From positions 310,001 through 374,000 of the forward strand of contig JAXMDC010000003.1 in the NCBI GenBank assembly GCA_046349035.1: a stretch of DNA of 64,000 nucleotides, written 5' to 3'. The notes under the pieces were generated by a model. The model made no database searches. It saw only the letters and a program-made list of their open reading frames with translations, and was not told the origin of the DNA. Shown here one piece after another: positions 1-10,100 of the stretch (position 1 is the stretch's first letter; every line of letters starts with the position of its first letter). The stretch comes from JAXMDC01 sp046349035. GTDB lineage: Bacteria; Pseudomonadota; Alphaproteobacteria; Rhizobiales; Kaistiaceae. Position numbers and translations under genes: made by a program.

Positions 1-1730
1 CCGGCACGCAGGCGCCCGATGCCAAGGGCGAGGTTGGCGCCGGTCAGCGAGATATCGCGCACGGTGCAGGGAATCTGGACGCCGCTGGCCAAGCTGAGGA
101 CGGCCGGCTCGTGGCTGGCGAAGCGCTCCTCGCCGCGCCGCTTCGGCTGCTCGATGCAGACCGTGCAGGCGACGACCAGCACCGCGACGTTGAAGATGCT
201 CCAGAAGACGTTCACCTCGTAGCCGTCGGTGCCGAAGACCGACGAATACTCGGACGAGCCGAGGACAATGCCGACGACGGTCGCCAGGGCAAGCGCTGCA
301 AACGGCAGCAGCAGGCTCCAGTGGACGGTGATGCGGTCGGCGGCGAGTCCCTTCGGCGTCACCTTGAAGGGGTGGCCGAACGGCTTCACCAGCGCCTGGG
401 CGACAGTGGCGGTCACGGCAAAACTGGAAAGAAGCTGAGTCACGTCGGTCATCACCGGCAAGATCCGCTTCTCGGCATAGAAGCGCATGAAGAGGATCGA
501 CGCGACCATGCTCGGCGCGAGATAGACGAGCAGGTCGGCGAGCGTGCCGGACAGCACCGCAGTTTCGGTCCACCAATAGATCAGCGGCCCGGCCATCATC
601 ATGATCTTGAACGGCGCGTTGCTGATCCAATAGAGCACACCGTCGAGCGCGGAGATGCGGTTGACGAGGCCGATCGGCGCGCGGCCGACAAACGACCAGC
701 GCGTGAAGATCTGCTGCATGGCGCCGAGGCACCAGCGGGCCCGCTGCGAGACGTAGGCGCTGACGTCCTCGGGGGCGAGGCCCATGCTCAGCATCTCGTT
801 GACGTAGACCGTGCGGTAGCCGTGCTCGGCGAGCTTGAAACTGGTCAGCATGTCCTCGGTCACGGTCTCGGTGGCCATGCCGCCGGCGGCAAGCAAGGCC
901 TCAACCCGCAGCACCGCCGAAGTCCCGCAACAAAAGGCAGTACCCCACTGGTCCTTGGCTTCAAGCAAGGTGCCGAAGAAGAAGCGCTGCTCGTCCGGCC
1001 AGTCGCGGGCGCAGAGCAGGTTGCTCTGGATCGGGTCGGGGTTGAAGAAATGCTGCGGCGTCTGGACGATACCGACATCGGGCTCGGCGAAGCGTCCGAG
1101 AGTGCGCTTCAAGATGTTGCGATAGGGCACGAAGTCAGCGTCGAGGAGCAGGATGAACTGCGGCCGGCGGCCGCTTCCCAGCGCGACGGCGAGGCCGTTG
1201 TTGACGTTGCCGGCCTTGGCATTGGCACCGCGCACGCGCCGCACGTAATGCGCACCGAGTTCGGCAGCAAGGTCGCTCACCCAGTCGCGGGCGCCGTCGT
1301 CGAGCACGAAGACGCGAACGTCTGGATGGTCGATGGCGAGCGCACCAACGATCGTGCGCTCAAGCACCGCGTAGGGCTCGTTGTAGGTGGCGATGAAGAC
1401 GTCGACGGGAGCGGCGCGCAGTTCCGGCCCGGCGGGCCCGGCGGGAAGGCTCCTCCCCTCGCGCGACATGAAGAAGAGGACGCTCATGGCGCTGAGGATC
1501 GAGCCGGCCTCGAAGGCGAAGAACAGCCATGCCCAGGCGGTCTGCACTGCGTTCTGATGCGACGGGATGGAGTAGAATCCGCGCCAGAGGATGTAGCGCG
1601 CCGAGAGGAAGGCACACACCGCGGCGCAGAGCGCCCGCACCGACGCCGGGTAGCGGTCGTGAAACTGGTAGAGGAGGACCAGCGCGCCGAGCGTCAGGAG
1701 CAGCGGGCCGAGGTCGGCCAATTCGGGCAT
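1..1730 (-). CDS. PilZ-domain family 2 glycosyltransferase, BcsA-like (partial)
   Basis: An inner-membrane processive beta-glycosyltransferase that would polymerise a polysaccharide from a nucleotide sugar and pass it across the membrane. The ATG at 1730-1728 opens a frame that runs without a stop to the window edge (about 576 residues; the C-terminus is outside). Two or more hydrophobic helices fill residues 8-90. The catalytic core follows, with D144-D145-G146, D197-A-D199, T291-E292-D293 and Q329-RAR-W333, the full DDG/DxD/TED/QxxRW set of cellulose synthase-type enzymes. More membrane helices lie at about 360-530. The last residues seen hold a PilZ start: an RxxxR motif (RGEER) and the D-x-S-x-x-G motif in RDISLTG, which normally bind c-di-GMP. 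The HlyD-like gene lies 12 nt upstream, and no BcsB-like gene is visible. The polymer could be cellulose or another beta-glucan; the sequence does not decide. Family assignment is secure, product is not. Confidence 0.88.
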   Translation of the reverse strand, partial: MPELADLGPLLLTLGALVLLYQFHDRYPASVRALCAAVCAFLSARYILWRGFYSIPSHQNAVQTAWAWLFFAFEAGSILSAMSVLFFMSREGRSLPAGPAGPELRAAPVDVFIATYNEPYAVLERTIVGALAIDHPDVRVFVLDDGARDWVSDLAAELGAHYVRRVRGANAKAGNVNNGLAVALGSGRRPQFILLLDADFVPYRNILKRTLGRFAEPDVGIVQTPQHFFNPDPIQSNLLCARDWPDEQRFFFGTLLEAKDQWGTAFCCGTSAVLRVEALLAAGGMATETVTEDMLTSFKLAEHGYRTVYVNEMLSMGLAPEDVSAYVSQRARWCLGAMQQIFTRWSFVGRAPIGLVNRISALDGVLYWISNAPFKIMMMAGPLIYWWTETAVLSGTLADLLVYLAPSMVASILFMRFYAEKRILPVMTDVTQLLSSFAVTATVAQALVKPFGHPFKVTPKGLAADRITVHWSLLLPFAALALATVVGIVLGSSEYSSVFGTDGYEVNVFWSIFNVAVLVVACTVCIEQPKRRGEERFASHEPAVLSLASGVQIPCTVRDISLTGANLALGIGRLRA

Positions 1731-1742
1731 CGCCGTCCCGCC

Positions 1743-3005
1743 TCAGAGGAAGCGGTCGAAGAGTCTGGCGAAGAGTCCCGAGCCCTGCGCCGGGATGACG
1801 ACGCGGGCGGTGCGCCCGACCAGGCACTCGCCGTTCTGCGGGGGAATGGCAATGCGGAGCGTCGCGACGGCACCCTGCTGAGCGAAGGGAATGGCGGCAA
1901 GGTTGGTGTCGCCACCGGTGGCGTCGCCGGTCACCGAGACGACTTGGCCGGTGCGGCGCTGCTGATCGCCGGCGAGGCGGAATTCGGCAACGCTGCCGAC
2001 GCCGATGTCGGGGACGCGCTTCTGCGGCACGGTGGCAATGAGGAAGGAGCGGTCGCAGTCGACGACCTGGGCGTAAGTTTCGCCGGCGCGGATGCGCTCA
2101 CCGGGCGTCGCGTTCAGCTTCCAAACCATGCCCGATGTGGGCGCGGCGATGGCGGCGGTACGCATCCTGCCGATGCGGCCCTCCTCATTTGCCAGCCGAG
2201 CGGAGAATTCGGCGATCTCGGCACCGACTTCGGCGGCGCGGGTGTCGAGATCGTGCAGGCGTATCGCCAACTCGTCGGCCCGTTGGCGGGAGTAGACGAC
2301 ATCGTTGGAACCGAGTTCGGTAACGATGCCCTCGGCAATCGCGGTCTGCTGCACGCGCAGGGTTCCAAGCTTGGCGCGCTGCGCCGAGACTTCGAGGGTA
2401 GCGGCAGCAACGTCGGACTCGGCGCGTTCGACCTCCACGGCGGTCGTGGCGCCGCGGCTGGAGAGGACGAGGCGGCGCGCCAGAACGCGCTCCGCCTGGA
2501 TCTGGCGTTCCTCGAGGACGGCAAGCGTGCGCTCGGCCTCGGCAGCGGTGGCGTCGTAGCGCTCGCGGGTCGCCGCGAGGAACGATTCGACGCGGCGATC
2601 GAGTTCGGCCCGCATGTCAGCAAGTGCAGTCTGCTGGCTGCGCGTCGCGGCGAGCACGGCCTGAGCCTGCGCCAGATGTTCGCGGAGATCGACCAGGCGC
2701 TGATCGTCGACGCGGATGTTCTCGATATCGGCGAGCACGGCGCCGCGCTCGATGCGATCGCCGACGCGGAGCGGCTTGCCGGCCACCTCGCCGTCGATCG
2801 GCGAGCGGAGCGCCACCGAATAGGCCGAGATCACCGCGTTGTCGGTGGCAATCGCCAGCTGATCGGCCAGCACGGCATAGGCGCCGACAGCGAGGACCAC
2901 GGCGGCACCGCCGAGCTTGGCCATGCGCGACCACGGCAGATGAAGTCCTGCCGCGGTGGTGGCCTCCGGCAGCGGGCCGGCGCGATGATGGGAGAGCAGA
3001 CTCAT
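1743..3005 (-). CDS. HlyD-type membrane fusion protein
   Basis: A periplasmic adaptor anchored in the inner membrane, likely the partner of the PilZ glycosyltransferase 12 nt downstream. From the chosen ATG at 3005 it has a short cytoplasmic N-terminus and one transmembrane helix (about residues 28-45). A first biotinyl/lipoyl-like half follows (ALRSPIDGEVAG), then a long Ala/Glu/Arg-rich coiled coil (about 100-250), a second lipoyl half (AIAAPTSGMVWKLNATPGE) and a C-terminal beta-barrel. The frame is open for 30 more codons upstream (to 3095), but that part looks non-native and the shorter start gives the usual topology. HlyD-like partners of glycosyltransferases are known from alginate (Alg44) and rhizobial mixed-linkage glucan (BgsB) systems. 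Assignment to such a role here is inference from gene order. Confidence 0.82.
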   Translation of the reverse strand: MSLLSHHRAGPLPEATTAAGLHLPWSRMAKLGGAAVVLAVGAYAVLADQLAIATDNAVISAYSVALRSPIDGEVAGKPLRVGDRIERGAVLADIENIRVDDQRLVDLREHLAQAQAVLAATRSQQTALADMRAELDRRVESFLAATRERYDATAAEAERTLAVLEERQIQAERVLARRLVLSSRGATTAVEVERAESDVAAATLEVSAQRAKLGTLRVQQTAIAEGIVTELGSNDVVYSRQRADELAIRLHDLDTRAAEVGAEIAEFSARLANEEGRIGRMRTAAIAAPTSGMVWKLNATPGERIRAGETYAQVVDCDRSFLIATVPQKRVPDIGVGSVAEFRLAGDQQRRTGQVVSVTGDATGGDTNLAAIPFAQQGAVATLRIAIPPQNGECLVGRTARVVIPAQGSGLFARLFDRFL

Positions 3006-3281
3006 GTGTCTCTGAAGAATAGGAGTGACGATATTCGATCGTTCAGATGCGCCGGATTGGCTGAACGGGGCGATAACCAGTCGACCCAAGTTCAAGTTGC
3101 GGTGAACATTCGGTCTTCGACGATGACTAACCGAGCGTGACTTTGCAGAATGAAAGACACGCGGTTGCGCCGCGACGCGCCGGGCGCCGCCACTCTGCCG
3201 CCCTTTACACAGGGTAAAAAACCCCTTTCATTGCCGCGCCGCTTCAGAGCCCTTCGACCACGCGCCGCCGGGGAGTCCGCC

Positions 3282-4667
3282 GTGACCGATAGCCTTCTCA
3301 ACGCCGATCCAAACCGTCCGGCGGTGCCGGTGGCCGCTCTGCCGAGCAGCGAACTCGAGGCGTTTCTCGCCGGGCTGCCGCGCGAGCAGGCGGCCTTCGC
3401 CCGCGCCGTCGATTTTCAAGCCAAGTCAGGCACGGTGGCGCTGCTGCCCGACCGCGAAGGCCGGATCGCGCTGGTCCTGTTCGGTCTCGGCAACGGCGAA
3501 GGCAACGGCCTCATCTATGGGCGACTGGCGACGGCGGTGCCGAAAGGCACCTACCGGCTAACTGCGCGCCCGGCGCGGCCGGACCTTGCCGCCATCGGCT
3601 TTGCTCTCGGCGCCTATCGCTTCAATCGCTATCGCGACGCCGAGCGCAGCGAGGTCTCGCTAGTGATGCCGGACGGAGCCGACGCCGCCGAGGTCCGCCG
3701 CATCGTTGCCGGCGCGATCCTCGCCCGCGACCTCATCAACACGCCGGCCAACGACATGGGGCCAGCCGACCTGGCGATGGCGGCACAGAGCGTTGCCAGC
3801 CGCTACGGTGCCGCCGCCTTCCAGCTGGTCGGCGAGGACCTGAAGGCGAACAACTATCCGCTGATCCACGCGGTTGGCGCCGCCGCCGCCAACGACCGCG
3901 CGCCGCGCCTCATCGACTTCGCCTGGGGCGATGCCGGCCACCCCAAGCTGACGCTGGTCGGCAAGGGCGTCTGCTTCGACACCGGCGGCCTCGACATCAA
4001 GCCGTCGTCGAACATGCTGCTGATGAAGAAGGACATGGGCGGGGCGGCCAATGTCCTCGGCCTGGCGACGATGATCATGGACGCCGGGCTGCCGGTCCGC
4101 CTCCGCGTCCTCATCCCGGCGGTCGAGAATTCGATCTCGGGGCGTGCCTTCCGGCCCGGCGACGTCTTCTCCAGCCGGAAGGGCCTGACGGTCGAGATCG
4201 GCAACACCGACGCCGAGGGGCGGCTGATCCTTGCCGACGCTCTGGCACTTGCTTGCGAGGAGCAGCCCGACCTCCTGATCGACCTGGCAACGCTCACCGG
4301 CGCTGCGCGGACGGCAACCGGGCCGGACGTCTCTCCGTTCTACACGCGCGACGATGCCCTCGCGGCGAATGTCGCACGTCATTCCGAAGCGACAGCCGAT
4401 CCGCTGTGGCGCCTCCCGCTGTGGACCCCCTATTTCAGCCTGATCGAATCCAAGGTCGCCGACATCAATAACGCCGGATCGTCGGGCTTTGCCGGTTCGA
4501 TCACCGCGGCGCTGTTTCTCTCGCGCTTCGTCAGCGAGACGACGCGCTGGCTGCATGGCGACATTTTCGGCTGGACGCCCTCGGCCAAGCCGGGGAAGCC
4601 GGAGGGCGGCGAAGCGCAGGCGATCCGCGCGCTCTATGCGCTAATCAAGGAGCGTTATCCCCGCTAG
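3282..4667 (+). CDS. M17 family leucyl aminopeptidase
   Basis: A cytoplasmic two-metal aminopeptidase that removes N-terminal residues from peptides; 461 aa, slightly shorter than E. coli PepA. The C-terminal catalytic domain shows the metal-binding stretch GKGVCFDTGGLDIKPS, the following KKDMGGAA and the family signature NTDAEGRLILADAL, so the active site is intact. The N-terminal domain (about residues 1-150) is variable, as usual. The frame is open upstream to 3150, but I chose the GTG at 3282 because GGGGAG lies about six bases before it and the upstream part reads like non-coding sequence. It stands alone, with a convergent neighbour 15 nt downstream. A cystinyl aminopeptidase role has been proposed for some M17 members; the substrate cannot be told here. 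Confidence 0.92.
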   Translation: MTDSLLNADPNRPAVPVAALPSSELEAFLAGLPREQAAFARAVDFQAKSGTVALLPDREGRIALVLFGLGNGEGNGLIYGRLATAVPKGTYRLTARPARPDLAAIGFALGAYRFNRYRDAERSEVSLVMPDGADAAEVRRIVAGAILARDLINTPANDMGPADLAMAAQSVASRYGAAAFQLVGEDLKANNYPLIHAVGAAAANDRAPRLIDFAWGDAGHPKLTLVGKGVCFDTGGLDIKPSSNMLLMKKDMGGAANVLGLATMIMDAGLPVRLRVLIPAVENSISGRAFRPGDVFSSRKGLTVEIGNTDAEGRLILADALALACEEQPDLLIDLATLTGAARTATGPDVSPFYTRDDALAANVARHSEATADPLWRLPLWTPYFSLIESKVADINNAGSSGFAGSITAALFLSRFVSETTRWLHGDIFGWTPSAKPGKPEGGEAQAIRALYALIKERYPR

Positions 4668-4682
4668 GCGAAGCCCCGGCTA

Positions 4683-4991
4683 CTAGACGTCGAGGTTCAG
4701 CGTCACGGCGACCGCACTTCCGTCGGCCAGTCGTTCGGCCTCGCGAACGTCGGCTTTCACGGGCAGGAGGTAGGAGCCGGACTTCGTGTCGGGGAAGATC
4801 GACGTGCGCCATGTGGTGTCCCCGATCCGCGCCTTGACGCGGAGCGAACCGAAGCCGCGGCGCCTGCCACCGGTGAAGAAGCGGATGCGCTCGGCGTCCT
4901 CTTGAGGCAAGGAGACGAAGAACCAGGCCCCTTTGCCCGACCACATCCAGAGTTGGCCGCGAAAGGCGATCGTGCGGTCGCCCGGCACCAT
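4683..4991 (-). CDS. DUF1905 domain protein
   Basis: A 102-residue protein of the DUF1905 family, small beta-barrel proteins of unknown function. Visible family features are the aromatic core WFFVSLPQEDAERI, a Gly-rich turn, TTWRTSIFPD and the C-terminal LPVKADVREAERL followed by a short basic-acidic tail. It starts at ATG 4991, only 6 nt after the stop of the DUF934 gene, so it is probably the last gene of the sulfate assimilation operon. That link may be positional rather than functional, since DUF1905 is not a usual member of cys operons. No signal peptide or membrane segment. Confidence 0.8.
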   Translation of the reverse strand: MVPGDRTIAFRGQLWMWSGKGAWFFVSLPQEDAERIRFFTGGRRRGFGSLRVKARIGDTTWRTSIFPDTKSGSYLLPVKADVREAERLADGSAVAVTLNLDV

Positions 4992-4997
4992 TGCCGC

Positions 4998-5522
4998 TCA
5001 GCGCTTGACGCCGTCTGACCGACGCCGCGCCCAGGGGCGCTTCCCTGCCGGCTTCTCGCGGGCGGTGTCGGCTTCGACCGGCTGGAGGTATTGCGGCACT
5101 TCCGGCCACAGACCGCGTTCCAGACCCTGCCGTGTCGCCTCATGCTTGATGTCGAAAGCGTCGATGCCGACCCGCCGCATCAGCGGCATCTGGTCGAGGA
5201 TAAAATCGCCGATGGCGCGGATCTCGCCTTTGTAGCCGTCGCGTTCGCGGAGCAGCCGGGCGATCGAGAAGGCGCGGCCGTCGCCGTATTTGGGGACGGT
5301 GACGGCGATCACCGGGAAGCGCGCGAGGTCGGCGGCGAGGTCGTCCCACTCTTCGCCGGGGGAGATGACGATGCCGAGCGGCGCGTTCCGCGCGAGGAGC
5401 GTCGCGCGCTCAGTGCGCCAGCGCTTCAGGCTGACCAGCGCCTCGGAGTCGCCAAGCGGGGCGGCATCCTCAAGGATGCGCCAGCGATCTTCGAACAGGC
5501 GGCCGTCTTTCCATACGGTCAT
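4998..5522 (-). CDS. DUF934 protein of sulfate assimilation operon
   Basis: A 174-residue cytoplasmic protein of the DUF934 family, which is repeatedly encoded next to cysI and cysH in alphaproteobacteria but has no proven activity. Visible conserved stretches include LGIVISPGEEW, FPVIAVTVPKYGDGRAFS and LLRERDGYKGEIRAIGDF, ending in a basic tail. It lies 42 nt downstream of cysH and 6 nt upstream of the DUF1905 gene, in the same direction, so cotranscription is likely. The genomic link suggests an accessory role in sulfite or APS reduction, but this is inference only. Confidence 0.88.
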   Translation of the reverse strand: MTVWKDGRLFEDRWRILEDAAPLGDSEALVSLKRWRTERATLLARNAPLGIVISPGEEWDDLAADLARFPVIAVTVPKYGDGRAFSIARLLRERDGYKGEIRAIGDFILDQMPLMRRVGIDAFDIKHEATRQGLERGLWPEVPQYLQPVEADTAREKPAGKRPWARRRSDGVKR

Positions 5523-5564
5523 GCGTAGCGCGTTCCGAGGTTGGGAGGAGGCTGGCCGCCCGGC

Positions 5565-6333
5565 TCAGATGCCGCTGCCGTCGGCCTCGAGCGGGATGTG
5601 GATGCCGCACTCGGTCTTGCCGAGCCCGCGCCAGCGCCCGGCGCGCTGATCTTCGCCGGGGAGGACGCGGTCGGTGCAGGGCACGCAGCCGATCGAGGGG
5701 TAGCCCTTGGCAAGCAGCGGATGGGCGGGGAGCTGGAAGCGCTCGCGATAAGCAGCGATATCCTCGCCGCTCCACGACGCTAGCGGGTTGACCTTGATGC
5801 GGCCGCGGTCGGCTTCGAAGGTCCTGAGGCCGGAGCGAAGGTCGGTCTGGAAGCGCTTCCTGCCGGTGAACCAGGCGGCAAAGCCTTCGAGTGCGGCGTT
5901 CAGCGGCTCGGTCTTGCGAACCGCGCAGCAGCGATCGGGGTCGACCATCCACAGCGCCTTGGCGGGATCGGCCTCGGCAAGGCGCGCGGCGTCGGGGCCG
6001 ACGACGCGCACATCGGTCAGGCCGAGATGGTCGGTCAGCTCGGCGCGATAGGCGAGCGTCTCGGCGAAGAGCCGGCCGGTGTCGATGAAGATCACCGGGA
6101 CGCCGCGATCGACCGACGCCAGAAGGTGCAGCAGCACCGCCGATTCGGCGCCGAAGCTCGACACCATGGCAATGCGGCCGGGAAACAGCTTGCCGACGGC
6201 GAGTTCGATCAGGGCGCGCGCGTCGAGGCCGCCATGGGCGGCATTAAGTTCGGCAGCGCCGGCGGCGGTGGGCATGATCGATGCACGAGGCGCAGCCGGG
6301 GGCGCCACAGGCTCAGCGGCGAGCGGCGCGGCG

Positions 6334-6347
<14 letters not shown>
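5565..6347 (-). CDS. cysH: APS-type (phospho)adenylylsulfate reductase
   Basis: Reduces activated sulfate to sulfite with thioredoxin or glutaredoxin as electron donor in assimilatory sulfate reduction. The 260-aa product has the PP-loop SSFGAESAV near residue 63 and four iron-sulfur cysteines as C140-C141 and C221-x-x-C224, plus the catalytic Cys247 in KTECGIH. The paired cysteines mark the [4Fe-4S] branch that normally uses APS rather than PAPS. The frame is open upstream to 6908, but that part is the wrong-frame reading of cysI. I chose ATG 6347, which gives a 14-nt overlap with the end of cysI, as expected for translational coupling. The N-terminal 35 residues are Ala/Pro-rich and unlikely to be catalytic. 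Confidence 0.95.
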
Positions 6348-7992
<1,645 letters not shown>

Positions 7993-8075
7993 CGTCCTGC
8001 CACCAGATACCCTGCCACCCGAATTCCACGCGGGCCGCCCCGCCGTTCTAATCCCGCGGCGTTACCGCGGGGTTC

Positions 8076-8402
8076 CTAAGGGATGACACCGAGACGGCGG
8101 TTCTCGGCCTCCCCGAAGTCGACCGACGGCCCAACGGCGCGAATGTGCTCGCGCAGGCGCGACGCCACCGGCCGGCCGTCCACCAACTCGACGTCGATGG
8201 CATAGGGCTCGACGACGATGCGGGCGTCATGCTGCGCTTGTGCATAGCGCATGGCATCGGCCAACTCGTCGTCGCCGACCAGGCGAGCTTCCGCGAGGGT
8301 CATCACCCAGCCGCCGTCGGCCGCCAGAAACACCACCCGCCCGTCGCCGAGGCGATTGGCGGTGACGGCCTTCTGCGGTCCGGCGGAGGCGGCCTTGAAC
8401 AT
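8076..8402 (-). CDS. DUF2849 protein of sulfate assimilation operon
   Basis: A 108-residue cytoplasmic protein of the DUF2849 family, typically found between cysG and cysI in alphaproteobacteria. Visible features are VTANRLGDGRVVFLAADGGW near the start, an acidic helix, and a C-terminal VDGRPVASRLREHIRAVGP followed by FGEAENRR. It starts 12 nt after the cysG stop. Its function is unknown; conserved position between the siroheme synthase and the siroheme enzyme suggests a part in cofactor handling or regulation, but that is inference. Confidence 0.85.
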   Translation of the reverse strand: MFKAASAGPQKAVTANRLGDGRVVFLAADGGWVMTLAEARLVGDDELADAMRYAQAQHDARIVVEPYAIDVELVDGRPVASRLREHIRAVGPSVDFGEAENRRLGVIP

Positions 8403-8414
8403 TTCACGCTCCCG

Positions 8415-9827
8415 TCAGGCGGCGCGTTCGGCGAGGTCGGCGATGGCGCCGGCAACCCCGGTTGCAGCTACCGCCTCACCGACGATCATCAGCACCGGGC
8501 CGCTGGCAGCCAGGGCGGCGGCGGTCGCCGGGAGGCGGCCAAGCTCGGTCACTTCCAGCCGCCGATCGGCGCGCGAAGCGTTCTCGATAAGGGCAACAGG
8601 CGTCGTACTGGGGAGCCCGGCCTCAAGCAGCCGCGCGGTGACGCCGGCGGCCACCGCGTGGCCCATATAGACGACGACGGTGGCGCCAGCCAGGGCCAGG
8701 CCCGCCCAGGCGGGCAGCGTCGCGCCGTCGGCATCCTGGCCCGTGGCAAAGACCAGCGAGGAGGCGACGCCGCGGAGGGTCAGCGGGATCTCCGCTTCAG
8801 CGGCGGCGGCGAAGGCGGCGGTGATACCAGGCACCACGTCGAACGGGACGCCAGCCGCGCGTAGCGCCGCCATCTCCTCGCCAGCGCGGCCAAAAATCAG
8901 CGGGTCGCCGGACTTCAGGCGGACGACGCGCTTGCCTTCCTGGGCATGGCGGACGAGCGCGGCGTTGATCTCCTCCTGGGCGATCGCCCGCCCTCCCCTC
9001 GCCTTGCCGACATCAATGCGGGCGGCGTCGCGCCGGCCCATCGCCACCACCGCCTCGGGGACCAGCCGGTCGTAAAGGATGACATCGGCGGCCTGCAGGG
9101 CGCGCTGGGCGCGGAGCGTCAGCAGGTCTTCGGCGCCCGGTCCGGCTCCGACCAGCGAAACATGGCCGACGCCAGCACCGCCGGCGACGAGCGCCGCGCG
9201 CGCCTCGGCCTCGGCCTCGTCGATCCGTCCGGCAAAGACCTTCTCGGCAATCGGGCCGGTGAAGAAGCGCTCCCAAAAGCCGCGCCGCGCCTCGACCGCG
9301 GAGAAAGCCTGCTTGACCCTGGCGCGGAGGCGGTCGGCGAGGCCGGCAAGATCGCCGAAGGCAGGGGCAAGCAGCGCCTCGATGCGGGCGCGGACATGGC
9401 GCGCCAGTACCGGCGCGGCTCCCTCGGTGCCGACGGCAATGGCGAGCGGGGCGCGGTTGACGATGGAGGGCGTGTAGAAATCGCAGAGGTCGGGCTGGTC
9501 GACGACATTGACCGGCAAGCCGGCCTGCCGGGCAAGGAGAGCCAGCGCCGCGTCGTTCGCTCGGTCGCCCGAGGCGATGAAGACAAGCGCGGCGCCGCCG
9601 AAATCCTCGGCGAGCGGCAAACGCGCCACCCACCGGCCGCCGATCTCGCGCAGCAAGCTGCCGGTGGCGGCATCGAGCGCCGGAGCAAACAGAACGATCT
9701 CCGCCTTGGTTTCGGCCAGGATGCGCAACTTGTTGGCAGCCGCCTCGCCCTGGCCGACGACCAGCACGGGACGGCCCTCCACCTTGTGGAAGGCCGGAAA
9801 CACGCCAAGCTTGCGATTCGTCGTCAT
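8415..9827 (-). CDS. cysG: Siroheme synthase, trifunctional
   Basis: Makes siroheme from uroporphyrinogen III by two C-methylations, NAD-dependent dehydrogenation and iron insertion. The 470-aa product is a fusion. Residues 1 to about 205 are the precorrin-2 dehydrogenase/ferrochelatase part, with the Rossmann turn VVGQGEAAANK. From about 215 is the SAM-dependent uroporphyrinogen III methyltransferase, with LVGAGPGAEDLLTLRA and KSGDPLIFGRAGEE. The frame extends upstream to 9953, but ATG 9827 is preceded by GGGGA at good spacing and yields the normal length. As first gene of the operon it supplies the cofactor that CysI needs. The 273 nt upstream hold the presumed promoter; I could not identify a specific operator or riboswitch. 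Confidence 0.95.
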   Translation of the reverse strand: MTTNRKLGVFPAFHKVEGRPVLVVGQGEAAANKLRILAETKAEIVLFAPALDAATGSLLREIGGRWVARLPLAEDFGGAALVFIASGDRANDAALALLARQAGLPVNVVDQPDLCDFYTPSIVNRAPLAIAVGTEGAAPVLARHVRARIEALLAPAFGDLAGLADRLRARVKQAFSAVEARRGFWERFFTGPIAEKVFAGRIDEAEAEARAALVAGGAGVGHVSLVGAGPGAEDLLTLRAQRALQAADVILYDRLVPEAVVAMGRRDAARIDVGKARGGRAIAQEEINAALVRHAQEGKRVVRLKSGDPLIFGRAGEEMAALRAAGVPFDVVPGITAAFAAAAEAEIPLTLRGVASSLVFATGQDADGATLPAWAGLALAGATVVVYMGHAVAAGVTARLLEAGLPSTTPVALIENASRADRRLEVTELGRLPATAAALAASGPVLMIVGEAVAATGVAGAIADLAERAA

Positions 9828-10100
9828 GGCAAAATTCCCCGGTTGTCCGCAACACCCGGGACAGCGGAGCAAGAAACAGGCCGCACCATAGGGTTTTTGC
9901 CGGCAAAGGCTACGGGCAGCCTTCCAATAAGAACCCGGCGTGGAGAAAAACATTCCAACGGCGCCCGCGGCGGTCTGACGCGGTTAACCATCGCCTTCGC
10001 CTGGCGGGCCGCAGGGGCAGCGTGGCCGGCCTAACCCACCGTTGGGCAATGACTTCTTAGGGGTTTTTCGGCCAGCATGGGGGGCTCACACTAAGGCCCC
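9828..10100. other. Divergent intergenic region, cysG / PAP2 gene
   Basis: 273 nt between the divergent starts of cysG and the PAP2-family gene. It must hold both promoters. I see no convincing -35/-10 pair and no riboswitch architecture. The segment 10036-10047 (CCCACCGTTGGG) is a weak inverted repeat of no clear meaning. Confidence 0.5.

Noticed and set aside
111..3140. 1009-codon open frame on the plus strand
   Set aside because: It is antisense to the glycosyltransferase and HlyD genes, whose motifs are intact. The frame is Arg/Gly/His/Asp-rich without domains; it is a high-GC artefact.
9828..10100. Possible SAM riboswitch or sulfur operator upstream of cysG
   Set aside because: I could not fit the conserved core of any SAM riboswitch or a clear operator to the leader.
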